From Goodfellowiella coeruleoviolacea (GTDB lineage Bacteria > Actinomycetota > Actinomycetes > Mycobacteriales > Pseudonocardiaceae), in contig NZ_JAMTCK010000008.1 of NCBI RefSeq assembly GCF_024171785.1, positions 310,001 to 374,000 on the forward strand: a DNA stretch of 64,000 nucleotides, written 5' to 3'. Below, piece by piece: positions 1 through 10,717 of the stretch (within the stretch, counting starts at the first letter, position 1; every line of letters starts with the position of its first letter). The notes beneath the pieces were generated by a model that saw only the letters and a list, made by a program, of their open reading frames with translations, was not told the DNA's origin and searched no databases. Position numbers and translations under genes: made by a program.

Positions 1-1146
1 CTGGGCGGGCTGTCCGCGGCCATCTACAACGAGGTCCTGCAGTTCTTCGTGATCGTGGCCGCGCTGACCCCGCTGACCATCGCCGGCCTGTACAAGGTGG
101 GCGGCTGGAGCGGGCTGGTGGACCGGATCAGCAACGGGCCGGGCGGGGCCGAGCAGACCTCGGCCTGGCCGGCCACCGAGCTGACCGGGCTGAACAATCC
201 CGTGCTCAGCGTGATCGGCCTGGTCTTCGGCCTCGGCTTCGTGCTGTCCTTCGGCTACTGGACCACCAACTTCGCCGAGGTGCAGCGCGCGCTGTCGGCC
301 AAGAGCATGTCCGCGGCCCGGCGCACCCCGATCATCGGCGCCTACCCCAAGCTGCTGATCCCGGCCGTGGTGGTCATCCCCGGCATGATCGCCGCGGTGG
401 TGGTGCCGCAGCTGTCCGAACTCAAGGCCACCGGACAGGGCGACGTCGCCTACAACGACGCGCTCCCGCTGCTCATGCGCGACCTGCTGCCCAACGGCAT
501 GCTCGGCATCGCGATCACCGGTCTGCTCGCCTCGTTCATGGCCGGGGTGGCCGCCAACGTCAGCTCGTTCAACACGGTGTTCACCTACGACCTGTGGCAG
601 GACTACGTCGTCAAGGACAAGCCGGACGAGTACTACCTGCGGATCGGCCGGCTGGCCACGGTGGGCGGCACGGTGGTGGCGATCGGCACCGCGTTCATCG
701 CCTCGGGCTACGGCAACATCATGGACTACATCCAGTCCCTGTTCTCGTTCTTCAACGCGCCGCTGTTCGCCACGTTCATCCTGGGCATGTTCTGGAAGCG
801 GATGTCGCCGTCGGCCGGCTGGGCCGGCCTGGTGTTCGGCACGCTCGGCGCGGTGGCGGTGTTCACCCTCTCCGAGACCGGCGTGCTCAACCTGCCCGGC
901 CAGGGCGCCAGCTTCCTGGGTGCCGGGGTGGCGTTCGTGCTGGACATCGTGGTGAGCGTGGCCGTCTCGCTGGCCACCAAGCCGGTGCCGCAGGAGCGGC
1001 TGGTCGGGCTGGTCTACGGGCTCACCCCGAAGGAGAGCCTCAAGCACGACGCCACGGGTGAGAACGCCGGCTGGTACCGGTCGCCCGGTCTGCTCGCCGG
1101 CATCGCCCTGGCGATCACCATCGTCCTCAACATCGTGTTCGGCTGA
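1..1146 (+). CDS. Sodium:solute symporter (SSS family), 5' end outside window
   Basis: The frame is open from the first base, so the start lies upstream of the window. The remaining roughly 381 residues are strongly hydrophobic, with about nine membrane-spanning stretches separated by short polar loops. The pattern matches the C-terminal two thirds of sodium/solute symporters (SGLT/PutP-like fold), integral inner-membrane carriers that couple substrate uptake to Na+ entry. The loop with VFTYDLWQDY followed by MDYIQSLFSFFNAP and GMFWKRMSP resembles sugar/inositol-type members, but the substrate cannot be read from the sequence. A small membrane-protein gene follows 11 bases after the TGA and probably shares the transcript. 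Confidence 0.88.
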   Translation: MGGLSAAIYNEVLQFFVIVAALTPLTIAGLYKVGGWSGLVDRISNGPGGAEQTSAWPATELTGLNNPVLSVIGLVFGLGFVLSFGYWTTNFAEVQRALSAKSMSAARRTPIIGAYPKLLIPAVVVIPGMIAAVVVPQLSELKATGQGDVAYNDALPLLMRDLLPNGMLGIAITGLLASFMAGVAANVSSFNTVFTYDLWQDYVVKDKPDEYYLRIGRLATVGGTVVAIGTAFIASGYGNIMDYIQSLFSFFNAPLFATFILGMFWKRMSPSAGWAGLVFGTLGAVAVFTLSETGVLNLPGQGASFLGAGVAFVLDIVVSVAVSLATKPVPQERLVGLVYGLTPKESLKHDATGENAGWYRSPGLLAGIALAITIVLNIVFG

Positions 1147-1157
1147 GGGAGGCCCAG

Positions 1158-1463
1158 GTGAGCAAGGGAAGCAGTGCGAACGCGGGCGCCAGGAGCCACA
1201 AAGCCGGCCTGTTCGACCTGCGGTGGATCATCACCCTGCTGTTCGCGGTCTACGGGGTCACCCTGGTGGTGACCGGGATCGGCTTCACCTCGGAAGCCGA
1301 CATCGCGCGGGCCGGCGGCATCAACATCAACACCTGGTCCGGTGTGGGCATGCTGCTGCTGGCCGCGTTCTTCGCGGTGTGGAGCCTGATGCGGCCGCTG
1401 CGGGTGCCGGACGAGCCGGCGGAGACACCCACCAACGGCGCCACTGGCGCTGGTGAGCGGTAA
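1158..1463 (+). CDS. Small two-TM membrane protein downstream of the symporter
   Basis: A 101-residue protein with a GTG start, preceded by a GGGAGG-like ribosome site. After a basic, Ser/Gly-rich N-terminus there are two hydrophobic helices at about residues 22-45 and 60-80, separated by a short extracytoplasmic-looking loop. The C-terminus is hydrophilic and Pro/Thr-rich. It lies 11 bases behind the symporter, so the two are almost certainly co-transcribed. Short membrane partners of this size follow SSS transporters in many actinobacteria, but the role is not known to me. A hairpin-forming repeat about 115 bases downstream may end the transcript. Confidence 0.75.
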   Translation: MSKGSSANAGARSHKAGLFDLRWIITLLFAVYGVTLVVTGIGFTSEADIARAGGININTWSGVGMLLLAAFFAVWSLMRPLRVPDEPAETPTNGATGAGER

Positions 1464-1577
1464 CCCCGGGTGGCCCCGGCCAAGACGGGGCCCCTCACGG
1501 GTCGGCGACCGACGGGTCGGCGACTCCGAAGGCTCAGTGATCTGATTGTGATTGGCGAGCTGATCTGACGGTCAGAC

Positions 1578-1640
1578 GACCTGTCCCACCTGGTTCGGGT
1601 TCCCCCGGGACGGGGACGGTGACACCAGGTGGGACGGGTC
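1578..1640. terminator. Bidirectional terminator-like inverted repeat
   Basis: Two 17-base arms (1578-1594 and 1624-1640) are reverse complements with a single mismatch, around a 29-base loop. The repeat lies between the end of the symporter transcript on the plus strand and the stop codon of a short minus-strand gene. That position fits a terminator serving both directions. There is no T-run, as usual in GC-rich actinobacteria. Confidence 0.55.
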
Positions 1641-1806
1641 AGCGCCGCCGGCCGCGGTGGTGCGGGTAGACGGGGTTGAACGCCTCCACGGTCCAGTCGT
1701 CGATCCAGCGCACGGCCCTGCTCAGGCCGGTAGCCAGGGTCGCGCCGCGTGCCCTGGTCGCGAGGCGGCCACGTCCGGGGCCGGTCTGCCTCGGCTTGAA
1801 CTTCAC
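1639..1806 (-). CDS. Short basic hypothetical protein (55 aa)
   Basis: A 55-codon frame on the minus strand with a GTG start at 1806, a strong ribosome site (GAGGAGA) about 5 bases upstream, and codons ending mostly in G or C. The product is very basic: 13 Arg/Lys, with an N-terminus MKFKPRQTGPGRGRLATRAR and a C-terminal tail of His/Arg. A central patch, AVRWIDDWTVEAFNPVYP, looks like a folded or binding element. It sits alone between convergent and divergent neighbours and its stop lies in the right arm of the terminator repeat. No family is recognised. RNA or DNA binding is conceivable from charge alone, but that is a guess. Confidence 0.5.
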   Translation of the reverse strand: MKFKPRQTGPGRGRLATRARGATLATGLSRAVRWIDDWTVEAFNPVYPHHRGRRR

Positions 1807-1977
1807 GAGGATCTCCTCTCGTTGGGTTGGTCACCTGCCTCCTGGTACAGCGTGCTGAGCTGCTGAATCGTTCCGGTTTCCCACGGTGACGCCGAACACG
1901 CTGACAGTGGTGGGGGAGGCACGGCGATTTCGCTCAATTGGAGGTTCCTGACCCAGTCTGGGCTACCGGCCGCTACC

Positions 1978-2997
1978 GTGCACGTCGTGCCCCGTGCTGC
2001 TCGATCCCTGCTCGCCGCCGTGACCGCCTGCTGCGCCGTTGGCGCGCTCGTGGCCTGTGGGGCCACCGAGGACCTCGCCAAGAAGACCTTCCCGCGCACC
2101 ACCGTCCCGGCCGCGCGGCACGACCCGGCCTCGCCGGCCACCAGCCGCAGCACCGCGCCCAGCGGCGAACCGGCCGACCCGGCCTTCACCCCGGACAAGC
2201 TCCGCCTGGTCGACCCGTGCCAGCTGCTGGACACCAGCGTGCTGGCCGAACTGGGCACGCCGGCCAAGGCGGACCCCGAGGGGTTCTCCGAGTGCAACAA
2301 CTTCATGCAGGACAAGCAGGGCAAGGACCTGAGCATCTCGGTGAGCGTCGGGGACACGTTCACCACCGAGGTGGCGCAGGCCACCACCAAGATCGGTGGT
2401 CTGTGGGCCGCGGAGAGCGAGCTGGAGGACAGCGGCGCCTGCTTCGTCAACCTGATCCTGCAGGACAACCCCGGCCTGGGCATCACCATCCAGACCGGCT
2501 ACGACCACGGCGACCCGTGCGAGCCGGCCCGCACCGTGGCCGAGTCGGTGGCCGACCGGATGACCCGGGGCGCGCCCACCAGAACCCCCCAGCCGGGCTC
2601 CCTGATCACGGTTGACCCGTGCACGGTGGTGGGCGCCGGGCCGATCAGCGAGGTGGTCGGGGACAAGCGCGACCTGTTCGCCTACGGCCTGTACCACTGC
2701 TCGTGGGACGGCAGCAACGGCGTGGAGCTGTCCCTGGACCTGCGCGAGGCCTACGACCCCAAGGACGACGGCGTCGCCTCGGTCGACCTCGGCGGCGGGC
2801 ACACCGCCTACCAGCGGGCGGACAACAACTCCTACCCCAGCTGTGAACTGTCCTGGGTGCACCGCCCGATCAACGGCGACGGGCTCGGCGAGGTGGTCGA
2901 GGTGCAGGTGGACAACATCGACAACATCCAGCTCGACGTGTGCGCCAAGGCCCAGGGCTTTGCCAGGGCGCTGCTGCCGGCGCTGCCCACGGCCTGA
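1978..2997 (+). CDS. DUF3558-like lipoprotein with two domain copies
   Basis: A 339-residue secreted lipoprotein: basic N-terminus, hydrophobic core, lipobox-like GALVAC with the lipidated Cys near residue 27, then a Thr/Ser/Pro-rich linker of about 40 residues. Two similar halves follow, one starting at LVDPCQLLD and the other at TVDPCTVVG, each with further Cys residues (SECNNF, GACFVN; YHCSWD, PSCELS) suited to disulfides outside the membrane. The DPC-start module resembles DUF3558, a family common in Pseudonocardiaceae and mycobacteria and of unknown function. The start could be GTG 1978 or GTG 1987; a TACCGT box at 1974-1979 would favour a leaderless start at 1987. Confidence 0.8.
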   Translation: MHVVPRAARSLLAAVTACCAVGALVACGATEDLAKKTFPRTTVPAARHDPASPATSRSTAPSGEPADPAFTPDKLRLVDPCQLLDTSVLAELGTPAKADPEGFSECNNFMQDKQGKDLSISVSVGDTFTTEVAQATTKIGGLWAAESELEDSGACFVNLILQDNPGLGITIQTGYDHGDPCEPARTVAESVADRMTRGAPTRTPQPGSLITVDPCTVVGAGPISEVVGDKRDLFAYGLYHCSWDGSNGVELSLDLREAYDPKDDGVASVDLGGGHTAYQRADNNSYPSCELSWVHRPINGDGLGEVVEVQVDNIDNIQLDVCAKAQGFARALLPALPTA

Positions 2998-3074
2998 CCG
3001 GCCGGTGCGGTGGAGATCGCGCCGGACGCCCAGTTGAGGCGCATATGCACCTTGCGCATCCGGTAAACCGGGTG

Positions 3075-3104
3075 CTGACGCGGGTTGTCCAGACGCCGTA
3101 CTCT
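3075..3104 (+). promoter_or_regulatory. Putative sigma-A promoter of the aldehyde dehydrogenase gene
   Basis: A -35-like CTGACG (3075-3080) and a -10-like TACTCT (3099-3104) are separated by 18 bases, about 38 bases upstream of the ATG at 3143. This is a motif match only. Confidence 0.4.
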
Positions 3105-3142
3105 TCAGTAACGCCCGGTTGTGATCACCTGGGGAGGGGCCG

Positions 3143-4675
3143 ATGACGCAGACAGCCTCGGACAAGGCGCCGCTCGCGCCGGCTACCAGCACCACAGGAC
3201 ACCCCGACACCGACCGTGAGCTGCTGTCCTGCCACGACCCGCGCACCGGCGAGCTGCTGGGCGAGTACCCGGTGCACACCGCCGCCGACGTCGCCGACGC
3301 CGTGGCCAGGGCCGCCGAGGCCGGGCAGTGGTGGGCCGCGCTGAGCTTCGCCGAGCGCCGCCAGCACCTGGACCAGTGGCGGCGGCTGCTGCTGCACCGG
3401 CAGGACGAGCTGGTGAACCTGATCAGCGCGGAGACCGGCAAGCCGGCCGACGACGCCCGCCTGGAGCTGGTGCTGGTCATCGACCACCTGCACTGGGCGG
3501 CGCGCAACGCCGCCCGCGTGCTCGGCCGGCGCAAGGTCCCGGCCGGCCTGCTGATGGCCAACCAGGTGGCCACCCTGGAGTACCAGCCGTTGGGCGTGGT
3601 CGGCGTGATCGGACCGTGGAACTACCCGGCGTTCACCCCCATGGGGTCCATCGCCTACGCCCTGGCCGCCGGCAACGCCGTGGTGTTCAAGCCCAGCGAG
3701 CTGACCCCGGGTGTCGGCCACTTCCTCGCGGACACCCTCGCCCAGGTGGTGGGTGAGCGGCCGGTGCTGTCGGTGGTCACCGGCTACGGCGAGACCGGCG
3801 CCGCCCTGTGCCGGTCCGGCGTGGCCAAGGTGGCGTTCACCGGCTCGACCGCCACGGCCAAGCGGGTGATGGCGGCCTGCGCCGAGTCGCTCACCCCGGT
3901 GCTGGTCGAGTGCGGTGGCAAGGACGCGCTGATCGTCGACTCCGACGCCGACCTGGACGCGGCGGCCCAGGCCGCGGTGTGGGGCGGGATGTCCAACGCC
4001 GGCCAGACCTGCGTCGGCGTGGAGCGGGTGTACGTGGTGGAGGCGGTGGCCGACCGGTTCATCGAGCTGGTCACCGCCCGCGCCGGCAGGCTGCGGCCCG
4101 GGGGCGAGCCCGGCGCCGACCTGGGGCCGATCACCCTGCCCAGGCAGGTGGACATCATCCGGGAGCACGTGCGGGACGCGCTGGACCGGGGCGGCCGGGC
4201 CGTGGTCGGCGGGCCCGAGTCGATCCGGCCGCCGTTCGTGGAGCCGGTGGTGCTGGTCGACGTGCCCGAGGACGCCGCGGCCGTGACCGACGAGACCTTC
4301 GGCCCCACCCTGACCATCACCCGGGTGGCCGACGCGGACGAGGCCGTGCGCCTGGCCAACGCCAGCCGCTACGGACTGGGCGGCACGGTGTTCGCCCGGG
4401 CCCGCGGGGACGAACTGGCGCGGGCGCTGCGGGCCGGCATGGTGGCGGTCAACTCGGTGATCTCCTTCGCCGCGGTCCCGTCGCTGCCCTTCGGCGGGGT
4501 CGGCGACTCCGGGTTCGGCCGCATCCACGGCGAGGACGGCCTGCGCGAGTTCGCCAGGGCCAAGTCGATCACCCGCAAGCGGTTCCGGGTGCCGCTGCAA
4601 CCGATGACCTTCGACCGGGGCTCGCGCACGGTGCGCCGGCTGATGCGGCTGATCCAGCTGCGCTACCGCCGCTGA
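3143..4675 (+). CDS. NAD(P)+-dependent aldehyde dehydrogenase
   Basis: A 510-residue protein of typical ALDH length. The ATG has a GGGGAGGGG ribosome site. Active-site elements are all visible: the oxyanion-hole Asn160 in PWNYP, cofactor Lys183 in FKPSE, the GSTATAKRV nucleotide loop, general-base Glu256 in ECGGK and the nucleophile Cys290 in NAGQTC. It would oxidise an aldehyde to its acid in the cytoplasm. The closest class by style is the succinate-semialdehyde/acyl-aldehyde group, but the substrate cannot be assigned. The C-terminal 35 residues are basic. It has its own promoter and is separated by 116 bases from the dihydroxyacetone kinase operon. Confidence 0.9.
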   Translation: MTQTASDKAPLAPATSTTGHPDTDRELLSCHDPRTGELLGEYPVHTAADVADAVARAAEAGQWWAALSFAERRQHLDQWRRLLLHRQDELVNLISAETGKPADDARLELVLVIDHLHWAARNAARVLGRRKVPAGLLMANQVATLEYQPLGVVGVIGPWNYPAFTPMGSIAYALAAGNAVVFKPSELTPGVGHFLADTLAQVVGERPVLSVVTGYGETGAALCRSGVAKVAFTGSTATAKRVMAACAESLTPVLVECGGKDALIVDSDADLDAAAQAAVWGGMSNAGQTCVGVERVYVVEAVADRFIELVTARAGRLRPGGEPGADLGPITLPRQVDIIREHVRDALDRGGRAVVGGPESIRPPFVEPVVLVDVPEDAAAVTDETFGPTLTITRVADADEAVRLANASRYGLGGTVFARARGDELARALRAGMVAVNSVISFAAVPSLPFGGVGDSGFGRIHGEDGLREFARAKSITRKRFRVPLQPMTFDRGSRTVRRLMRLIQLRYRR

Positions 4676-4791
4676 GGCTGGTCGGCGCGGTCCGCGTGAG
4701 TTGGCCCGGTGGAGTTTCCAGGTCGGGCCGACTCGGGTAGGAATGGCCTGGCGGGGCCAGCTCAGAGGCGAGCACACCCGCGGGAGGCCAG

Positions 4792-5793
<1,002 letters not shown>

Positions 5794-5799
5794 ACCCGA

Positions 5800-6465
5800 G
5801 TGGACTGCACGGTTGACGGGGTGCTGGCGGCACTGCGCGCGGTGACCGACACGGTGGTGGCGCACCGGGACGAGCTGGTCGGGCTGGACCGGGCGATCGG
5901 CGACGGCGACCACGGCGAGAACCTCACCCGCGGGTTCACCTCGGTGCTCGCCAAGTTCGCCGACGCCGATCAGCCGGGGACCCCGGGCCAGGTGTTCAAG
6001 CTGGTCGCCACCACGCTGATCAGCACGGTCGGCGGCGCGGCCGGCCCGCTGTTCGGCACGGCCTTCCTGCGCGCGGCCACCGCGGTCGGTGAGGCGTCCA
6101 GCCTGGACGGCGAACTGGTGGCGGCCGCGCTGCGGGCCGCCGTGGACGGCGTGGTCGCCAGGGGCAAGGCGGCCGAGGGTGACAAGACCCTGGTCGACGC
6201 GCTGGCGCCGGCCGCGCGCGCGGCCGAGACCGCGGCCACCGAGCCGAACGCCACCCCGGCCGCGGTGCTCGCCGCGGCCGCCCAGGCCGCCGAGGACGGG
6301 GCCGAGGCCACGGTGCCCCTGGTCGCCCGCAAGGGGCGCGCCTCCTACCTGGGCGAACGCAGTGCCGGCCACCTGGACCCCGGCGCCCGGTCCACCGCGC
6401 TGATCCTGCGCGCGCTGGCCACCAGCGCCTCGACCGCCGCCCAGGGCCCGGCGGGTGCCCGGTGA
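5800..6465 (+). CDS. dhaL: Dihydroxyacetone kinase, ADP-binding subunit DhaL
   Basis: A 221-residue protein with a GTG start, 6 bases after dhaK. The motif AIGDGDHGENL (Asp35, Asp37 and His38) matches the Mg-ADP binding acidic cluster of DhaL. A second signature, KGRASYLGERSAGHLDPGA, near the C-terminus closes the nucleotide site. In the PTS-type system ADP stays bound to DhaL as a permanent cofactor and is re-phosphorylated by DhaM. The C-terminus is Ala-rich and the stop overlaps the start of dhaM (GTGA). Confidence 0.95.
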   Translation: MDCTVDGVLAALRAVTDTVVAHRDELVGLDRAIGDGDHGENLTRGFTSVLAKFADADQPGTPGQVFKLVATTLISTVGGAAGPLFGTAFLRAATAVGEASSLDGELVAAALRAAVDGVVARGKAAEGDKTLVDALAPAARAAETAATEPNATPAAVLAAAAQAAEDGAEATVPLVARKGRASYLGERSAGHLDPGARSTALILRALATSASTAAQGPAGAR

Positions 6466-7148
6466 GCCCCCGGGTGGGGCTGGTGCTGGTCTCGCACAGC
6501 CAGAAGCTGGCCGAGGGCCTGGCCGAACTGGCCGCGCAGATGGCCCCGGACGTGCGGGTGCTGCCGGCCGGCGGGCTGGCCGGCGAACTGGGCACCGACT
6601 TCGAGGCGGTGTCCTCGGCGCTGGACCGCGCCGAGTCCGGCGCGGGCGTGGTGCTGCTCTACGACCTGGGCAGCGCGCAGATGACCGCCGAACTGGCGGT
6701 GGAGGCGCTGGGCGACCCCGGCCGCGCCCACGTGGTGGACGCGCCCCTGGTGGAGGGCGCGGTGGCCGCGGCCGTGGCCGCGCAGGGCGGCGCCGACCTG
6801 GACGGGGTGTCCGCTGCCGCCAGCCAGGCCGCCGGCGGCGCACCCGAGGCGGCCGCGCCAACCCTGGCCGCGCCGACCGGTGCGGTCAAGCGGGCCGAGG
6901 TGCTGTTGACCAACGAGATCGGCCTGCACGCCCGACCGGCCGCCCTGCTCGCCCGCAGCGTGGCGGAACTGGACGCCGAGATCGTGGTGCACCACGGCGA
7001 CCAGCAGGTCGACGCGCGCAGTGTGCTCGGCCTGATGGCGCTGGGCGCCCGCGGCGGCGACCGGATCGAGGTGACCGCGCGCGGCACCGACGCGGACGAG
7101 GCGCTGCGGCGCATCACCGACCTGGCGGAGCGCCGCTTCGACGAGTGA
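6462..7148 (+). CDS. dhaM: PTS-type dihydroxyacetone kinase phosphotransferase DhaM (EIIA-HPr fusion)
   Basis: A 228-residue two-domain protein. Residues 1-125 are an EIIA(Man)-like domain with the phospho-acceptor His11 in LVSHS. A Pro/Ala linker (about 126-142) leads to an HPr domain (about 143-228) with His156 in NEIGLHARPA. Phosphate would pass from enzyme I through the HPr His to His11 and on to ADP in DhaL. The GTG start overlaps the dhaL stop by 4 bases, indicating translational coupling. The enzyme-I domain present in some DhaM proteins is absent, so a separate PtsI is needed. Confidence 0.93.
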   Translation: MSPRVGLVLVSHSQKLAEGLAELAAQMAPDVRVLPAGGLAGELGTDFEAVSSALDRAESGAGVVLLYDLGSAQMTAELAVEALGDPGRAHVVDAPLVEGAVAAAVAAQGGADLDGVSAAASQAAGGAPEAAAPTLAAPTGAVKRAEVLLTNEIGLHARPAALLARSVAELDAEIVVHHGDQQVDARSVLGLMALGARGGDRIEVTARGTDADEALRRITDLAERRFDE

Positions 7149-7164
7149 GCCGGGGCCGGGGTCC

Positions 7165-7248
7165 CCACCATCCACAGTGGCCGATCAAGGCCGCCCGGTG
7201 TTCCGCCCGAGGACGACCAGCCGCTGCGCTGTCCACTGTGGAGGGTGG
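7165..7248. terminator. Inverted repeat after the dha operon
   Basis: Arms 7165-7180 and 7233-7248 are reverse complements at 15 of 16 positions, around a 52-base loop. They lie just behind the dhaM stop. A terminator or an mRNA-end stabilising structure is plausible; the long loop keeps confidence low. Confidence 0.35.
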
Positions 7249-7320
7249 TAGCGGCCGTACCGCCGGATGGGGCAGGGGCGCTGCGACTGTGGCGCGACAC
7301 ACGCCCGAACGGGTTGCGGC

Positions 7321-7332
7321 GTCATCGATGAC
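7321..7332. promoter_or_regulatory. Perfect 12-bp palindrome upstream of the dehydrogenase gene
   Basis: GTCATCGATGAC is perfectly symmetric, and a second palindrome, GGATCGATCC, follows at 7334-7343. They lie about 110 bases upstream of the ATG at 7445, in a 296-base intergenic region, and could be an operator. No regulator gene is adjacent. Confidence 0.3.
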
Positions 7333-7444
7333 GGGATCGATCCGGTGGTGAAGCTCACCCGGAGCGGCCCGCCTCCCGTGGCACGATCGCCGGAAGTTAC
7401 CGGCTGGTAGTGCTGTTTCGGCGCGACGTCGCGGGAGGTTGGCC

Positions 7445-9226
<1,782 letters not shown>

Positions 9227-9284
9227 CGGCTGAGCGTGCCGAATGCCCGGGTACCGTACCCCTGATCGGGTGAAAGGCGGTGCC

Positions 9285-9887
9285 ATGCGACGGTTGGCAG
9301 TGGCGGTTTCTCTGGTGTGCGTCGGCCTGCTCACGGGCTGCGGCGAGCGGATCGCCGGTACCCCGCTCGCCGGCGCCCGACCCGAGTCCCCGGCGGCGCC
9401 CACGGCCACGTCCGCGCGCCCGCCGTCGTCCGCCTCGGCCAGCCCGACCAGCGGCGGCACCGCGTCGTCGCTGCCGGGCGTGCCGCCGGAGAACCTCTGC
9501 GCCCTGCTGACCTTCGCCGACCTGCCCTACAAGAACACCGACCCCGCCGCACCGCCCACCGAGGTCGGTTTCGACCAGGACTACGACCAGTCCTGCATGT
9601 GGAAGGTCAGCGTGGACAGCGTGGACGTCGGGGTCACCCTGCGGTACCGCAAGGGCCGGGGGCTCAGCATCGACCAGGCCAACGGCGAGTACCGGCTGGC
9701 CGACCGGACACTGTCCTACCGGGACCAGACCGCCAGCGCCGAGTACCAGGGCAACTGCGTGCTGACCATGGACTACGCCGGCGGCGGCATCGGCATCATC
9801 GTGATCGACGGCACGTTCCGCTTCGGCCCGCTGTGCGAGCAGGGCAAGCACATCGCCGAGGTGCTCGTCTCCCGCGAGCCGCGCTGA
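9285..9887 (+). CDS. DUF3558-like lipoprotein
   Basis: A 200-residue lipoprotein. The signal peptide has MRR, a hydrophobic core and the lipobox LLTGC with the lipidated Cys at about residue 19. An IAGTPLAG patch follows and then a Ser/Ala/Pro linker to about residue 65. The mature domain begins PENLCALLTFADL and has further Cys (QSCMWKV, GNCVLTM, GPLCEQG), matching the single-domain DUF3558 pattern. ATG 9285 is preferred over an upstream in-frame start because it begins the signal peptide and has GAAAGGCGG before it. Function unknown; it is a surface protein. Confidence 0.8.
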   Translation: MRRLAVAVSLVCVGLLTGCGERIAGTPLAGARPESPAAPTATSARPPSSASASPTSGGTASSLPGVPPENLCALLTFADLPYKNTDPAAPPTEVGFDQDYDQSCMWKVSVDSVDVGVTLRYRKGRGLSIDQANGEYRLADRTLSYRDQTASAEYQGNCVLTMDYAGGGIGIIVIDGTFRFGPLCEQGKHIAEVLVSREPR

Positions 9888-9953
9888 CCCGGCCGGCCGG
9901 TCCCGCCCGGCCCCCGACCGGTGCGGCGGGTGCCGGGCCCTGCCCCGGACCGA

Positions 9954-10036
9954 TCAGCTCCGTGGACCGATCAGCTCCGGACCGATCAGCGCCGTGGACT
10001 GATCAGCGCCGTGGACCGATCAGCCGCCGCAGCAGC
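9954..10036 (-). repeat. Stop-anchored tandem array (17-bp unit, five TGA)
   Basis: Read on the minus strand, the end of the fmdB-type gene runs into units of 17, 17, 15 and 17 bases with consensus TCGGTCCACGGCGCTGA. TGA triplets lie at 10020-10022 (the gene's own stop), 10003-10005, 9986-9988, 9971-9973 and 9954-9956. The first unit is coding and diverged; it shares mainly the CGGCGGCTGA end. The spacings put stops in all three frames. Confidence 0.85.
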
Positions 10037-10247
10037 CACCGCCGCAGCAGCCGCCGCCACCACCCTGAGCGGCCACCGGCGCCGCCCGGCCCGCACCGGC
10101 GGTGCCGGTGAGCGCGATGGTGGACAGCAGCTTGACCGAGTCCTCGTGACCGCCCGGGCACCGGGCAGGGGCGGCCGACTCGCTCATCGGCCGGTTCGCC
10201 GTGAAGGTCTGCGCGCACACGCGGCAGCGGTACTCATAGGTAGGCAC
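10020..10247 (-). CDS. FmdB-family zinc-ribbon protein with Gly/Cys tail
   Basis: A 75-residue protein with a GTG start. The N-terminus PTYEYRCRVCAQTF is the classic FmdB/putative regulatory zinc ribbon, with CxxC as the first metal pair. The second pair is written CPGGH, so a His may replace the last Cys. After a short linker the protein ends in a Gly-Cys tail (GGGCCGGGCCGG), which could bind extra metal. Members are widespread in actinobacteria and their biochemical role is unsettled. It is divergent from the small protein at 10291, with 43 bases between. Its stop codon is the first TGA of a tandem repeat array. Confidence 0.82.
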   Translation of the reverse strand: MPTYEYRCRVCAQTFTANRPMSESAAPARCPGGHEDSVKLLSTIALTGTAGAGRAAPVAAQGGGGGCCGGGCCGG

Positions 10248-10290
10248 GGTCTCATCATGCCGCACACCGCGCCGGTTACCGTGGTTCCTC

Positions 10291-10602
10291 GTGCCACGTC
10301 GCAACCACCCCCGCCGGTCCGGGTTATCGCCCCGGCCCTCCGAGTCGCGCCCGCTGGGCGGGTTAGCGGGGCCGAGGGTGGAGTCCGGCGGCGACGGCGA
10401 CTGGCTGGTACGCAACGTGCCCGGCGCGCAGACCACCAAGTTCTACCGCTGCCCCGGGTGCGACCACGAGATCCGGCCGGGCACCCCGCACGTGGTGGCC
10501 TGGCCGGCCGAGGGCTACGGCTCGGTTGACGACCGCAGGCACTGGCACACCGGGTGCTGGAACGCCCGTGGCCGCCGCGGCCCCACCGCCCGCCGCTGGT
10601 GA
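10291..10602 (+). CDS. Conserved small actinobacterial zinc-finger-like protein
   Basis: A 103-residue protein with a GTG start. An Arg/Pro-rich, probably disordered N-terminus leads to a compact domain: YRCPGCDHEIRPGTPHVVAWP and RRHWHTGCW give a Cys-Cys-His-His/Cys set suited to one zinc ion. The domain is familiar from many actinobacterial genomes, where it often carries a vague 'ATP/GTP-binding' label that the sequence does not support (no P-loop). It lies divergent from the FmdB-type gene and upstream of an alpha/beta hydrolase. Confidence 0.72.
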   Translation: MPRRNHPRRSGLSPRPSESRPLGGLAGPRVESGGDGDWLVRNVPGAQTTKFYRCPGCDHEIRPGTPHVVAWPAEGYGSVDDRRHWHTGCWNARGRRGPTARRW

Positions 10603-10717
10603 CCTGCCCACCGGCGTCCGCCGCGGTCGGCGCGCGGCCCGTCCGGGGTGCCGCCGTGACGAGTCTCGCCGCCGGCACGGCACCGGGTCGCCCGGTCGGG
10701 TGGCAGGATCGACGGTG

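Noticed and set aside
3125-4777. Long open frame antisense to the aldehyde dehydrogenase gene
   Set aside because: Its codons put G/C at the wrong positions and the product is His/Gly/Arg/Gln low-complexity. It is a shadow of the real gene in GC-rich DNA; similar shadows at 4762-6861, 19745-22117 and 28650-31508 were left out for the same reason.
9947-10022. CRISPR array or origin iterons for the short tandem repeats
   Set aside because: Repeats are directly adjacent with no spacers, only five units, and are tied to stop codons. No cas or replication gene is present.
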